Shown here piece by piece: positions 8,038 to 17,233 of a stretch of DNA of 64,000 bases (the first letter of the stretch is position 1; every line of letters begins with the position of its first letter). The position numbers and the translations under genes were made by a program. The stretch lies in the NCBI RefSeq assembly GCF_007829885.1, contig NZ_VIWW01000001.1:4402001-4466000 (forward strand). Reading direction: 5' to 3'. This DNA is from Streptomyces brevispora (lineage in GTDB: Bacteria > Actinomycetota > Actinomycetes > Streptomycetales > Streptomycetaceae). The notes under the pieces were generated by a model. It was not told the DNA's origin. It ran no database searches and saw nothing but the letters and a program-made list of their open reading frames with translations.

Positions 8038-8916
8038 TTGGGCGCTCGCTCACTGGCAGCGATCCGCCGCAACGACATACAGGTGCTCTTCAAGCACCTG
8101 TCCGACCAGCTCGGCCCCGGCAGCGTCCGGAACGTTCACGACGTCCTCGTGCGCATCATGACGGCGGCCGTGGACGACAAGGTCATCGCCTCCAGTCCGT
8201 GCCGCCGGATCACCCTTCCGGTCATGCCGGACGAGGAGGTCACCCCGCCCACCGTCGCCCAGGTCGAGGCGATGGCCCGCATGATGCCGCCGTACATCCG
8301 CGCGACTGTCGTCACGCTCGCCGGATCAGGCTTGCGCATAAGGGAGTTGCTCGGCCTGAAGGTGTCGGACGTCGACTTCAAGGCCGGCAGCATCCGCGTG
8401 GAGCGACAGCGGTTGCAGTCGGGGAAGATCGGTCCGCCGACGACCGCGAAGTCCCGGCGGACGGTTCCGGTCGGGGAGGTCGTCACCGACGCGCTCCTGG
8501 GGCATCACGCCGCGCGCCCCTCCACGGAGTGGCTGTTCACGATGGAGGAGGGGGAGCCGCTCAACTACCGACGGTGGAAGACCGAGTGGAACTGCACCCG
8601 CAGGGCGCTCCAGGCGGAGGAGAACGAGGCGGCCGGGCGAGCGGGGCGCAAGCCCGTCGCGCTGCCGCACCTGGTGACCCACGACCGGCGGCACTTCTAC
8701 GCCTCCGCGCTCATCGGCGGCGGGGCGAGCGTCAAGCAGGTCCAGCTGGTCCTCGGCCATGCGTCCGCCGTCATCACGCTGCGGATCTACGCGCACCTGT
8801 GGCCGGGCGAAGAAAACCGCACCCGGTCCGTGATGGACGCCGTGCTCGGCGGCCTGCGGACCGGGTGCGGACCGGTAGGGAGTCTGACCAGCGAAACCGC
8901 AGGTCAGACGGCCTAG
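8038..8916 (+). pseudogene. tyrosine recombinase/integrase, 5'-truncated
   Basis: A 292-residue C-terminal portion of a phage-type integrase. The catalytic domain looks complete: Arg in GSGLRIRELLGL, Lys in TTAKSRRTVP, the HxxR box in THDRRHFYA, His in LVLGHAS, and the nucleophile Tyr in TLRIYAHLWP. The arm-binding domain and part of the core-binding domain are missing; the sequence begins LAAIRRNDIQVLFKHLS next to the XRE fragment. It ends 7 nt before the convergent sodN stop. No tRNA-based attachment site was seen nearby. It probably marks the edge of an ancient integrative element. Confidence 0.75.
8882..8909 (+). terminator. hairpin between integrase remnant and sodN
   Basis: The perfect 8-bp arms GTCTGACC and GGTCAGAC are separated by 12 nt. 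The hairpin overlaps the last codons of the integrase remnant and lies 15 nt downstream of the sodN stop on the minus strand. It may end sodN transcription, but there is no U tract, so the role is uncertain. Confidence 0.35.
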
Positions 8917-8923
8917 CCAGAGA

Positions 8924-9319
8924 TCAAGCCTTCTTGGTCTCCCAGAAGATCTTGTCGATCTCGGCGATCAGGTCGAGCGCCTTCTGGCCCGTGGCCGGGT
9001 CCGTGGAGGCCTTCGCGGCCGACAGCGCCTTGAGGGCGTCGTTGACCAGCTGGTGCAGCTCCGGGTACTTCTCGAAGTGCGGGGGCTTGAAATAGTCGCT
9101 CCAGAGCACCGAGACGTGGTGCTTGGCGAGCTCGGCGCGCTGCTCCTTGATGACCACAGCGCGGGCCCGGAAGTGCGGGTCCTCGTTGGCCTGGTACTTC
9201 TCCTGGACGGCCTTGACGGACTCCGCCTCGATGCGGGCCTGGGCCGGGTCGTACACGCCGCAGGGGAGGTCGCAGTGGGCGCTGACCTTCACCTTGGGGG
9301 CAAACAGGCGGGAAAGCAT
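8924..9319 (-). CDS. sodN: nickel superoxide dismutase precursor
   Basis: A 131-residue NiSOD precursor. The leader MLSRLFAPKVKVSA is removed before HCDLPCGVY, the nickel hook whose His1, Cys2 and Cys6 bind the metal. The mature four-helix protein forms a homohexamer and dismutates superoxide in the cytoplasm. Length and sequence fit Streptomyces NiSOD throughout. ATG 9319 is preceded by AGGAAGGA. The maturation protease sodX is divergent, 179 nt away. In S. coelicolor nickel controls sodN and sodF in opposite directions through Nur and an sRNA cut from the sodN 3' UTR; here that 3' flank is occupied by an integrase remnant 7 nt after the stop. Confidence 0.97.
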   Translation of the reverse strand: MLSRLFAPKVKVSAHCDLPCGVYDPAQARIEAESVKAVQEKYQANEDPHFRARAVVIKEQRAELAKHHVSVLWSDYFKPPHFEKYPELHQLVNDALKALSAAKASTDPATGQKALDLIAEIDKIFWETKKA

Positions 9320-9498
9320 TGAGCTGTCCTTCCTCGTGATCGTCTTCTCAGGTGGGACATTACTCCGTGAGAGGCGCGAAATAGTGGGTGCCCCCATGGG
9401 CTTAGGCCAAAAGTCCAGGGTGAGGATGGGACCAGTGGCCGAATGTACGGTGCGCCGTCGTGGACGGTGCGCGGGACGGACGGGGAGGTGCCGGAGAG

Positions 9499-9957
9499 AT
9501 GCGGGAGGTGCCGGAGGTGCCGGAGCTGACCGATGAACAGCCCGGACGGGGGCTGGCGGCGCGGGTGCCGTTCCAGGTGGTGGAGGTGACGGGGCCCTCG
9601 ATGGTGCCCACGCTCCACCACGGGGACTGGCTGCTCGTGCAGTACGGGGCACCGGTGCGCCCCGGTGACGTGGTGATTCTGAGACATCCGTTCCAGCAGG
9701 ACCTGCTGGTGGTCAAACGGGCCGTGGAGCGGCGGACCGGTGGCTGGTGGGTGCTCGGCGACAACAGGTTCGCGGGCGGCGACAGCACGGACTACGGGAC
9801 CGTGCCCGAGGAGCTCGTGCTGGCCAGGGTCCGGGCCCGCTACCGGCCGCTGACGAAAGGTCAGCGCTCGCTGCGCGGTGTGGCGGGCTGGGCGGTCTCC
9901 GCGTTGCGGCCGGTCTCGGCGGCGCGCTCCGTCTCCAGGCGCTTTCGGGCCCGGTAG
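9499..9957 (+). CDS. sodX: nickel-SOD maturation protease
   Basis: A 152-residue protein of the S26 signal-peptidase type. The catalytic Ser is in VTGPSMVPTL and the general-base Lys in LLVVKRAV, followed by GDNRFAGGDSTDYG, the box D region of signal peptidases. It has no obvious membrane anchor, as expected for the protease that removes the NiSOD leader in the cytoplasm. ATG 9499 was chosen over upstream in-frame starts because GGAGGTG and GGAG lie just before it. It is divergent from sodN. Its 3' end overlaps the convergent CGNR gene by 97 bp, with Arg/Ala-rich tails in both products. Confidence 0.92.
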   Translation: MREVPEVPELTDEQPGRGLAARVPFQVVEVTGPSMVPTLHHGDWLLVQYGAPVRPGDVVILRHPFQQDLLVVKRAVERRTGGWWVLGDNRFAGGDSTDYGTVPEELVLARVRARYRPLTKGQRSLRGVAGWAVSALRPVSAARSVSRRFRAR

Positions 9958-10490
9958 GCGGCGACGTTGGCGCGGGTCGCGCAGCGGTCCGAGCAGTAGC
10001 GGCGGGAACGGTTGGTCGAGGTGTCGAGGTAGGCGTTGCGGCACGGTGCCGCCTCGCACAGGCCGAGCCGGTCCACGCCGTACGAGGTGAGGTGGAAGGC
10101 GAGGCCCATCGCCGCCGTCGCGGCGTAGCCCGCCGTGGCGTTGGACGGGTGGTCGGCCAGGTGCATGTGCCAGTCCGGCTTTCCGTCCGCGTCCCGGATG
10201 TCGTGCCCGGAGACCTGCGGGCTGACCGGGAACTCCAGCAGCAGCGAGTTGAGCAGGTCCACGGCCAGCGTCTCGTCCCCGCCGTCGGCCGCCTCGAAGA
10301 CCGAGCGGAGCCGTGCCCGGACGGACCGGAAGCGGGTCACATCCGCGTCGGTCGCCCGGCGGGCGGCCTGCCGGTTGACACCGAAGAGCTCGCGCACCGC
10401 GTCGACCGAGGTGAGGGCGTCCTTGTTGCGGGCCGGCTCCTCGGTGTTGACCAGGCGCACGGCGTAGTCCGAGTAATAGGCCAGTTCCAC
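9861..10490 (-). CDS. CGNR zinc-finger (ABATE-type) regulator
   Basis: A 209-residue protein with an N-terminal ABATE-like helical domain and a C-terminal CGNR-type zinc finger: GLCEAAPCRNAYLDTS with RYCSDRCATRANVAAYRARK supplies four Cys (C-x4-C and C-x3-C) and a basic helix. The family is thought to be stress-linked transcription regulators binding DNA through the finger. The usual CGNR tetrad reads as a variant here (APCRNAYLD). The gene ends inside the sodX coding region on the opposite strand. Its target is not evident. Confidence 0.85.
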   Translation of the reverse strand: MELAYYSDYAVRLVNTEEPARNKDALTSVDAVRELFGVNRQAARRATDADVTRFRSVRARLRSVFEAADGGDETLAVDLLNSLLLEFPVSPQVSGHDIRDADGKPDWHMHLADHPSNATAGYAATAAMGLAFHLTSYGVDRLGLCEAAPCRNAYLDTSTNRSRRYCSDRCATRANVAAYRARKRLETERAAETGRNAETAQPATPRSER

Positions 10491-10580
10491 TTGTAGTCCT
10501 TACGCCGTCGGTCTAAGGTCGGTGGGGCGATGATGTAATGGTCTTCTATGGGTTCAGGGTATTACATGGGAGGGTTTCGG

Positions 10581-11342
10581 GTGACTGGGACAGCACGGGA
10601 CACCGACTGGCAGGCCTGGCAGGAGAGCTGGGACCGGCAGCAGGAGTGGTACTTGCCCGACCGCGAGGAGCGCTTCCGCGTGATGCTCGACATGGTCGAG
10701 GCCTTCGCGGGCCCCGAACCGCGGGTGCTCGACCTCGCGTGCGGTACGGGAAGTATTACGGACCGGCTGCTCCGGCGGTTCCCGAAAGCCACCAGTACCG
10801 GAGTCGATCTCGACCCCGCACTCCTCGCCATCGCCCGCGGCTCCTTCGCCGGCGACGAGCGCGTCACCTTCGTCACCGCGGACCTCAAGGACCCGGGATG
10901 GGCGGACCGGCTGCCCCATGACTCGTACGACGCGGTCCTCACCGCCACTGCCCTGCACTGGCTGCACAGCGAACCGCTCGCCGCGCTCTACGGGCAGCTC
11001 GGCGGCCTCGTCCGGGACGGTGGGGTGTTCATGAACGCCGACCACATGCCCGATACGGACACCCCCCGGATCAACGCCGCCGAACGCGCCCGCCGGCACG
11101 CGGTCATGGACGGGGCCAGGGCCGGGGGCGCCCTGGACTGGGCGGACTGGTGGGCGCTGGCCGCGAAGGACCCGGTGCTCGCCGGGCCGACCGCCGAGCG
11201 GTTCAGGATCTACGGCGAGCACGCGGACGGCGACACGCCGTCCGTGCGGTGGCACGCGGACACGCTGCGCGCGGCCGGCTTCGGCGAGGCGCGGGCCGTC
11301 TGGTCCTCGCCCTCGGACAGCCTGGTGCTCGCGGTGAAGTAG
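10581..11342 (+). CDS. class I SAM-dependent methyltransferase
   Basis: A protein of about 253 residues with motif I VLDLACGTGSITDRLL, an acidic end of strand 2 (TGVDLDPALLAIA) and TADLKD in motif III position, the standard Rossmann-like SAM fold of small-molecule methyltransferases. The acceptor is unknown. I prefer GTG 10581 because GGGAGGG lies 7 nt before it; in-frame ATGs at 10548 and 10566 are alternatives. It is convergent with the amino-acid ABC operon, from which it is separated by a strong terminator, and divergent from the CGNR gene. Confidence 0.87.
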   Translation: MTGTARDTDWQAWQESWDRQQEWYLPDREERFRVMLDMVEAFAGPEPRVLDLACGTGSITDRLLRRFPKATSTGVDLDPALLAIARGSFAGDERVTFVTADLKDPGWADRLPHDSYDAVLTATALHWLHSEPLAALYGQLGGLVRDGGVFMNADHMPDTDTPRINAAERARRHAVMDGARAGGALDWADWWALAAKDPVLAGPTAERFRIYGEHADGDTPSVRWHADTLRAAGFGEARAVWSSPSDSLVLAVK

Positions 11343-11374
11343 GCGAAGCGGGCGGAGCGGGTGAAGACGCACGA

Positions 11375-11411
11375 GAGGGCGGTACGGACTCGGTGAGTCC
11401 GTACCGCCCTC
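11375..11411 (+). terminator. bidirectional terminator hairpin
   Basis: A 16-bp perfect stem, GAGGGCGGTACGGACT paired across a CGGTG loop. It lies between the convergent methyltransferase and ABC ATPase genes and is well placed to end transcription from both sides. Confidence 0.85.
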
Positions 11412-11432
11412 CCTCGTGCAGGCTCACCGCAC

Positions 11433-12194
11433 CTAAAGGACCTTGGAAAGGAACGACTTCGTCCGGTCGTGCTGCGGGTTGGTCAGCACGTCGCGCGGGT
11501 GGCCCGACTCGACCACCACGCCGTCGTCCATGAAGACCAGCGCGTCGCCGACCTCGCGGGCGAAGCCCATCTCATGGGTCACGACGATCATCGTCATGCC
11601 GTCCTCGGCGAGACCGCGCATGACGTCCAGGACATCACCCACCAACTCCGGGTCGAGCGCCGATGTGGGCTCGTCGAAGAGCATCAGCTTCGGCTCCATG
11701 GCCAGCGCACGGGCGATGGCCACCCGCTGCTGCTGTCCGCCGGAGAGCTGCGAGGGGTAGCTGTTCGCCTTGTCGGACAGGCCGACCCGGTCCAGCAGCT
11801 GGGTCGCCCGTGCGCGGGCGACGGCCTTGGACTCGCGCTTGACCTGGACCGGAGCCTCCATGACGTTCTCGATCGCCGTCATGTGGGGGAACAGGTTGAA
11901 GCGCTGGAAGACCATGCCGATGTCCCGGCGCTTCAGCGCGACTTCGCTGTCCTTGAGCTCGTAGAGCTTGTCGCCCTTCTGGCGGTAGCCCACCAGTTCG
12001 CCGTCGACGGACAGCCGGCCGGCGCTGATCTGCTCCAGGTGGTTGATGCACCGCAGGAAGGTCGACTTGCCGGAACCGGACGGGCCGATCAGACAGAAGA
12101 CCTCGCGCGGGGCGACCTCCAGGTCGATGCCCTTGAGGATGTGCGCGGCGCCGAAGGACTTGTGGACGCCCTCGGCCTTCACCATGGCGGTCAT
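11433..12194 (-). CDS. polar amino-acid ABC transporter, ATP-binding subunit
   Basis: A 253-residue ATPase of the GlnQ/HisP type: Walker A GPSGSGKST, Q-loop in GMVFQRFNLFPHMT, signature LSGGQQQRV, Walker B LMLFDEPTSALDPE and switch His in VVTHEMGF. The Q-loop context FQ-x-FNLFPH is diagnostic of polar amino-acid importers. The ATG at 12194 overlaps the permease stop (ATGA). It is the last gene of an operon in the order binding protein - permease - ATPase and is followed by a strong terminator. Glutamate or glutamine is the likely substrate class. Confidence 0.94.
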   Translation of the reverse strand: MTAMVKAEGVHKSFGAAHILKGIDLEVAPREVFCLIGPSGSGKSTFLRCINHLEQISAGRLSVDGELVGYRQKGDKLYELKDSEVALKRRDIGMVFQRFNLFPHMTAIENVMEAPVQVKRESKAVARARATQLLDRVGLSDKANSYPSQLSGGQQQRVAIARALAMEPKLMLFDEPTSALDPELVGDVLDVMRGLAEDGMTMIVVTHEMGFAREVGDALVFMDDGVVVESGHPRDVLTNPQHDRTKSFLSKVL

Positions 12195-13141
12195 GCCATG
12201 CCTCCCTTCGGGCGGCCCAGCGACAGCAGATTGGCTCTGACCTTCTGCATCGGGGTGGGCGGCAGACTGCGGCTGGAGCCGCGGGCGTAGTACCGCTCCA
12301 GGTAGTACTGCCCGACGCTCAGCACCGAGGTCATGATCAGGTACCAGGCCGCGGCGAGGAAGTACATCTCCACCGGGGACCCGGAGGCCTGCCCGATGTC
12401 CTGGGCGTATTTGAAGAGTTCGTAGAACTGCACGGCGGCCACCAGGGAGGTGGTCTTGAGCATGTTGATGACCTCGTTGCCCGTGGGCGGCACGATCACC
12501 CGCATGGCCTGCGGGATCACGACGCGTCGCAGGGTCTTGCCGTGGCTCATGCCCAGCGCGTGCGAGGCCTCCGTCTGGCCCTCGTCGACCGAGAGCAGAC
12601 CGGCGCGGCAGATCTCCGCCATGTACGCGGCCTCGTTGAGGCCCAGGCCCAGCAGCGCCGTCAGCAGCGGCGTCATGAAGCTGGACCAGTAGTCCTTGTA
12701 GATCGGCCCGAGGTTGATGTACTGGAAGACCAGGCCCAGGTTGAACCAGACGAACAACTGGACCAGGACCGGTGTACCGCGGAAGAACCAGATGTAGGAC
12801 CACGCGATCGACGAGGTCACCGGGTTCTTCGACAGGCGCATGACGGCCAGCAGGATGCCGCCGACCACGCCGATCACCATCGACAGGGAGGTCAGCAGCA
12901 GGGTCTGGCCGACTCCCGTGATGATCCGGTCGTCGAAGAAGTAGTCCGGGACGGCACCCCAGTTGATCTTGCCCTGGCTGAAGGCGTAGATGATCGCGAC
13001 GAGTGCGGCGATGGCGACGACCGCCGCGACGTACCGGCCGTAGTGCCGGACCGGGATGGCCTTGATCGCCTCCGGTCCGGCCGTCGGGACGGGTGGTGCG
13101 GGTGGCTGGTCGGCCGGGCCCGGCTTGTCGGTGTCAATCAC
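12191..13141 (-). CDS. amino-acid ABC transporter permease
   Basis: A 316-residue inner-membrane permease. After a Pro-rich cytoplasmic N terminus there is one segment (YVAAVVAIAALVAIIYAF), then five helices of the HisM/GlnP fold. The EAA coupling motif is EASHALGMSHGKTLRRVVIP (with the conserved G and the following IP), which contacts the ATPase. FFRGTPVLVQLF is the typical strand-to-helix motif of the family. It starts 29 nt after the binding-protein stop and overlaps the ATPase start. A single permease gene suggests a homodimer. Confidence 0.94.
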   Translation of the reverse strand: MIDTDKPGPADQPPAPPVPTAGPEAIKAIPVRHYGRYVAAVVAIAALVAIIYAFSQGKINWGAVPDYFFDDRIITGVGQTLLLTSLSMVIGVVGGILLAVMRLSKNPVTSSIAWSYIWFFRGTPVLVQLFVWFNLGLVFQYINLGPIYKDYWSSFMTPLLTALLGLGLNEAAYMAEICRAGLLSVDEGQTEASHALGMSHGKTLRRVVIPQAMRVIVPPTGNEVINMLKTTSLVAAVQFYELFKYAQDIGQASGSPVEMYFLAAAWYLIMTSVLSVGQYYLERYYARGSSRSLPPTPMQKVRANLLSLGRPKGGMA

Positions 13142-13170
13142 GGCTGATGCCTCTCAGTGCCGGGGTCCGG

Positions 13171-14127
13171 TCACGATCCGCCGTTCAGCTTGGCCTCGGT
13201 GACCGCTCCGGCCTCCACGCCCCACTTGGCGATGATCTTCTGGTACTCGCCGCTCTTGATGATTTCGTCCATGGCCGCCTTGACGGCCTGGGTGAGCTTG
13301 TCGTTGCCCTTGGCGACGGCGATGCCGTACGGGGCCGCCTCGACCTGCTCGCCGACGATCTGGAAGTCCTTGCCGCCGCCCGAGGTCTTCACCGCGTACG
13401 CGGCGACCGGGAAGTCGGAGGAACCGGCGTCGGCCCCGCCGGAACGCAGCCGGGTCTGGGCCTCCAGGTCGTTGTCGTACGGCTCGATGGCGATCTTCTT
13501 GCCGCCCGTGCACTTCTTGGACTCGGCCTTGGCCAGGTCGTGCGAGACGGTGTTGCGCTGGACGGCGATCTTCTTGCCGCAGAGGTCGGACCAGGTCTTG
13601 ATCCCCCGGTCGTCCCCCTTCTTGGTGTAGATCGAGACCCCGGCGGTGAAGTAGTCGATGAAGTCGACCCCCTCGCCGACCTTCTTCTTGGTCTCGGGGT
13701 CGATACCTTCCTGGCGGTCCTTGGTGTCGGTCATCGCCGACATGGCCAGGTCGTAGCGCTTGGAGCGCAGCCCCGTGACCAGCGTGTCGAACGTGCCGTT
13801 CTCGAACTGGAACTCCACGCCCAGCACCTTGCCCAGCGCCGCGGCGATGTCGGGGTCGATGCCGACCGTCGTGCCGGACTTGTCCTTGAACTCGACCGGC
13901 GGGTACGCGATGTCCGAGCCGACCTTGATGACGCCCTTGGACTTGATCTCCGGGGGGAGCAGATCGGCGGGGGAGGAGGAGGCGCCGGCCGTGGTCTTCG
14001 CCGTGTCCGAGCCGCTCTTGGTCTGGTCGCCACAGGCGGTCAGCAGCATGGTGCCGGCGACCGCGATGGCGCCGACCGCTGCAATCCGGGACTTCGCGGT
14101 CGTACGACGAGTCGTGCTTGCGGTCAT
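13171..14127 (-). CDS. amino-acid ABC transporter substrate-binding lipoprotein
   Basis: A 318-residue type II periplasmic-binding-protein fold (SBP_bac_3) anchored as a lipoprotein: signal sequence with lipobox LLTAC (Cys near residue 32). IKVGSDIAYPPVEFKDKSG is the family's opening strand with the ligand-binding aromatic region, and GIDPDIAAALGKVLGVEFQF the following helix. ATG 14127 has GAGGAACCG upstream; an earlier in-frame ATG at 14175 lacks a signal-peptide-like start. As first gene of the operon it probably responds to the inverted repeat at 14171-14199. Confidence 0.94.
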   Translation of the reverse strand: MTASTTRRTTAKSRIAAVGAIAVAGTMLLTACGDQTKSGSDTAKTTAGASSSPADLLPPEIKSKGVIKVGSDIAYPPVEFKDKSGTTVGIDPDIAAALGKVLGVEFQFENGTFDTLVTGLRSKRYDLAMSAMTDTKDRQEGIDPETKKKVGEGVDFIDYFTAGVSIYTKKGDDRGIKTWSDLCGKKIAVQRNTVSHDLAKAESKKCTGGKKIAIEPYDNDLEAQTRLRSGGADAGSSDFPVAAYAVKTSGGGKDFQIVGEQVEAAPYGIAVAKGNDKLTQAVKAAMDEIIKSGEYQKIIAKWGVEAGAVTEAKLNGGS

Positions 14128-14646
14128 GTTCGGTTCCTCCGGCAGATGAGGGTGTTGCCAGGCGGTTTGACACACGGCGTCGAGTGTCGCCGCCGTGTGC
14201 GATTACGGCATCTTGCCATTTGGACCAGCGCATTCAGGGGCCGGTCATGTCAAAATCGGGTAACGGGCGATCCCCGATCCTCACGAGGCCGGTACACCAA
14301 GGCCGGACCTTCTGTGGGGTTTCTTTACTGCAGCCGCAGGATCTGCGGCGCGTCTCGACCGGTGGACACTCATTCTTCGCGTGGCGGACTTGTCCAGATA
14401 TTGGGCTATGAGTCGCGTCACCGAGCGGGTATGGACTCGTCCATGACCCGGTCCGTCCGGTATGAAAGACGTCTACACCCCTCATCCGGGGACCAGGGCG
14501 CGTGTGCGGCGCGCCCGCGCGTACGTACATCCCCCCTGCCGGGGCGGGCCAATCGCCCAGCGCAGGGGACGTACGCGGTGCCCGCCCACCCCTCCTCAAC
14601 CAGGAGTGGCCACCCTCAAACGATGAAGACTTAAGGGGTCAACACC
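14128..14646. other. 519-bp divergent intergenic region
   Basis: This lies between the divergent ABC operon and malic enzyme and carries no gene I can support. It holds the inverted repeat at 14171-14199 and an A/T-richer stretch around 14310-14420, and ends with an AAGGGGTC ribosome site for malic enzyme. Promoters in both directions are expected, but I could not assign -10/-35 boxes with confidence. Confidence 0.6.
14171..14199. promoter_or_regulatory. inverted repeat, possible operator of the ABC operon
   Basis: CACACGGCG and CGCCGTGTG are perfect 9-nt arms separated by 11 nt. It lies 44 nt upstream of the binding-protein start on the minus strand, a usual operator position. No cognate regulator is identified in the window. 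Confidence 0.45.
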
Positions 14647-15867
<1,221 letters not shown>

Positions 15868-15877
15868 GCGCATTGAG

Positions 15878-15912
15878 GCGGGGGTCCGGGGGTGCCGTCC
15901 CCGGACCCCCGC
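15878..15912 (+). terminator. terminator after malic enzyme
   Basis: A perfect 14-bp G/C stem (GCGGGGGTCCGGGG with its complement) and a 7-nt loop, 10 nt after the malic enzyme stop. There is no U tract, as is usual for Streptomyces terminators. Confidence 0.85.
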
Positions 15913-16020
15913 TTCTCGGCCGCCGGAGGGGGCTCACCTTTCGGGCGGCCCGTCACACGCGGTGCGTGTCACACCCGCGGCCGGTTACACCGGACCGCCG
16001 CCCGGCCTATCGTCGGCCCC

Positions 16021-16992
16021 ATGTTCGCCGCCTACGCATCCCGCCTCGACCGTGACCACCCACTCAACGGCCTTGAGCTGGGCGAACGCCCGGCTCCCGG
16101 CGCACGTCCCGGATGGACCACCGTCAACGTCCGGGCCGCCTCCCTCAACCACCACGACCTCTGGTCGCTCCGCGGCGTCGGCCTCGCGGAGGACAAGCTG
16201 CCGATGATCCTCGGCTGCGACGCCGCCGGGACCGACCAGGACGGCAACGAGGTCGTCCTGCACTCCGTCATCGGCCAGACCGGGCACGGGGTCGGCCCGG
16301 ACGAGCCCCGCTCCATCCTCACCGAGCGCCATCAGGGCACCTTCGCCGAGCAGGTCACCGTCCCCAGCTGGAACGTGCTGCCCAAGCCGAAGGAGCTCAC
16401 CTTCGAGCAGGCGGCCTGTCTGCCCACCGCCTGGCTGACCGCGTACCGCATGCTCTTCACCAACGCCGGGGTACGCCCCGGCGACTCCGTGCTCGTCCAG
16501 GGCGCAGGCGGCGGGGTCGCGACCGCCGCGATCGTGCTCGGCCGGGCCGCCGGACTGCGGATCTACGCCACCAGCCGCGACGAGTCCCGGAGGAAGCGAG
16601 CCGTCGAACTCGGTGCCGTCGAGGCGTACGAGCCCGGCGCACGGCTGCCCCACCGGGTCGACGCCGTCATCGAGACGGTCGGCGCCGCCACCTGGTCACA
16701 CTCCGTCAAGTCCCTGCGTCCCGGCGGCACACTGGTCATCTCCGGCGCCACCAGCGGCGACCGTCCCTCGCACGCCGAGCTGACCCGGATCTTCTTCCTG
16801 GAGCTGAGGATCGTCGGCTCGACCATGGGGTCCAAGGACGAACTGGAGGATCTGCTGGCGTTCTGCGCGACCACCGGTGTGCGTCCCGTCATCGACGAGG
16901 TACTGCCGCTGGACCGGGCCCGTGAGGGGTTCGAACGGCTCGCTTCGGGAGACCAGTTCGGGAAGATCGTGCTGACCGTCAACCAAGGTTGA
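16021..16992 (+). CDS. zinc-less MDR-family oxidoreductase (quinone-reductase-like)
   Basis: A 323-residue medium-chain dehydrogenase/reductase. The N-terminal GroES-like fold includes AASLNHHDLWSLRGV, the NAD(P)-binding site is VLVQGAGGGVATAAIVLG, and the late segment VIETVGAATWSHSVKSLRPG is typical. The residues that bind catalytic zinc are not all evident, which favours the quinone oxidoreductase/enoyl reductase side of the family. ATG 16021 was chosen because the region before it is non-coding in character. Its stop is embedded in the palindromes that precede the next gene. Confidence 0.88.
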   Translation: MFAAYASRLDRDHPLNGLELGERPAPGARPGWTTVNVRAASLNHHDLWSLRGVGLAEDKLPMILGCDAAGTDQDGNEVVLHSVIGQTGHGVGPDEPRSILTERHQGTFAEQVTVPSWNVLPKPKELTFEQAACLPTAWLTAYRMLFTNAGVRPGDSVLVQGAGGGVATAAIVLGRAAGLRIYATSRDESRRKRAVELGAVEAYEPGARLPHRVDAVIETVGAATWSHSVKSLRPGGTLVISGATSGDRPSHAELTRIFFLELRIVGSTMGSKDELEDLLAFCATTGVRPVIDEVLPLDRAREGFERLASGDQFGKIVLTVNQG

Positions 16993-17019
16993 CACGTACG
17001 GCGTGTCAACGTACGTTGA
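16990..17019 (+). promoter_or_regulatory. overlapping palindromes before the HTH/Clp-N pair
   Basis: TGACACG-N5-CGTGTCA (16990-17008) overlaps the perfect 14-nt palindrome TCAACGTACGTTGA (17006-17019). TTGACA at 16989-16994 could be a -35 box. The array lies 4 nt before ATG 17024, so a bound protein would block transcription or initiation. The HTH protein encoded immediately downstream is the obvious candidate binder. Confidence 0.6.
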
Positions 17020-17023
17020 CGTC

Positions 17024-17233
17024 ATGACCGAAGCGACGGATCTCGCCGCTCGCGCCGGCGACCACGACCCCCGGGTGGGGCTGCGGTCGGTCGCCGCGCT
17101 GCGAAGGCTGCTGGAGCAACTCGAAGCCGTGCAAGTCACGAGCGCCCGTGCTCAGGGCTGGTCGTGGCAGGAGATCGCGGCCGAACTGGGTGTCAGCCGG
17201 CAGGCCGTGCACAAGAAGTACGGGAGGCATTGA
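17024..17233 (+). CDS. small helix-turn-helix protein
   Basis: A 69-residue protein almost entirely made of a DNA-binding domain: a helical N terminus (VAALRRLLEQLEAVQVTSAR), then the HTH GWSWQEIAAELGVSRQAVHK, whose second helix is a sigma-70 region 4/Xre-like recognition helix. ATG 17024 is preferred; an upstream GTG at 17003 lies inside the palindromes. The stop overlaps the start of the Clp-N gene (TGATG), so both are made together. Similar HTH plus Clp-N pairs recur in actinobacteria. Autoregulation through the upstream palindromes is likely. Confidence 0.82.
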   Translation: MTEATDLAARAGDHDPRVGLRSVAALRRLLEQLEAVQVTSARAQGWSWQEIAAELGVSRQAVHKKYGRH

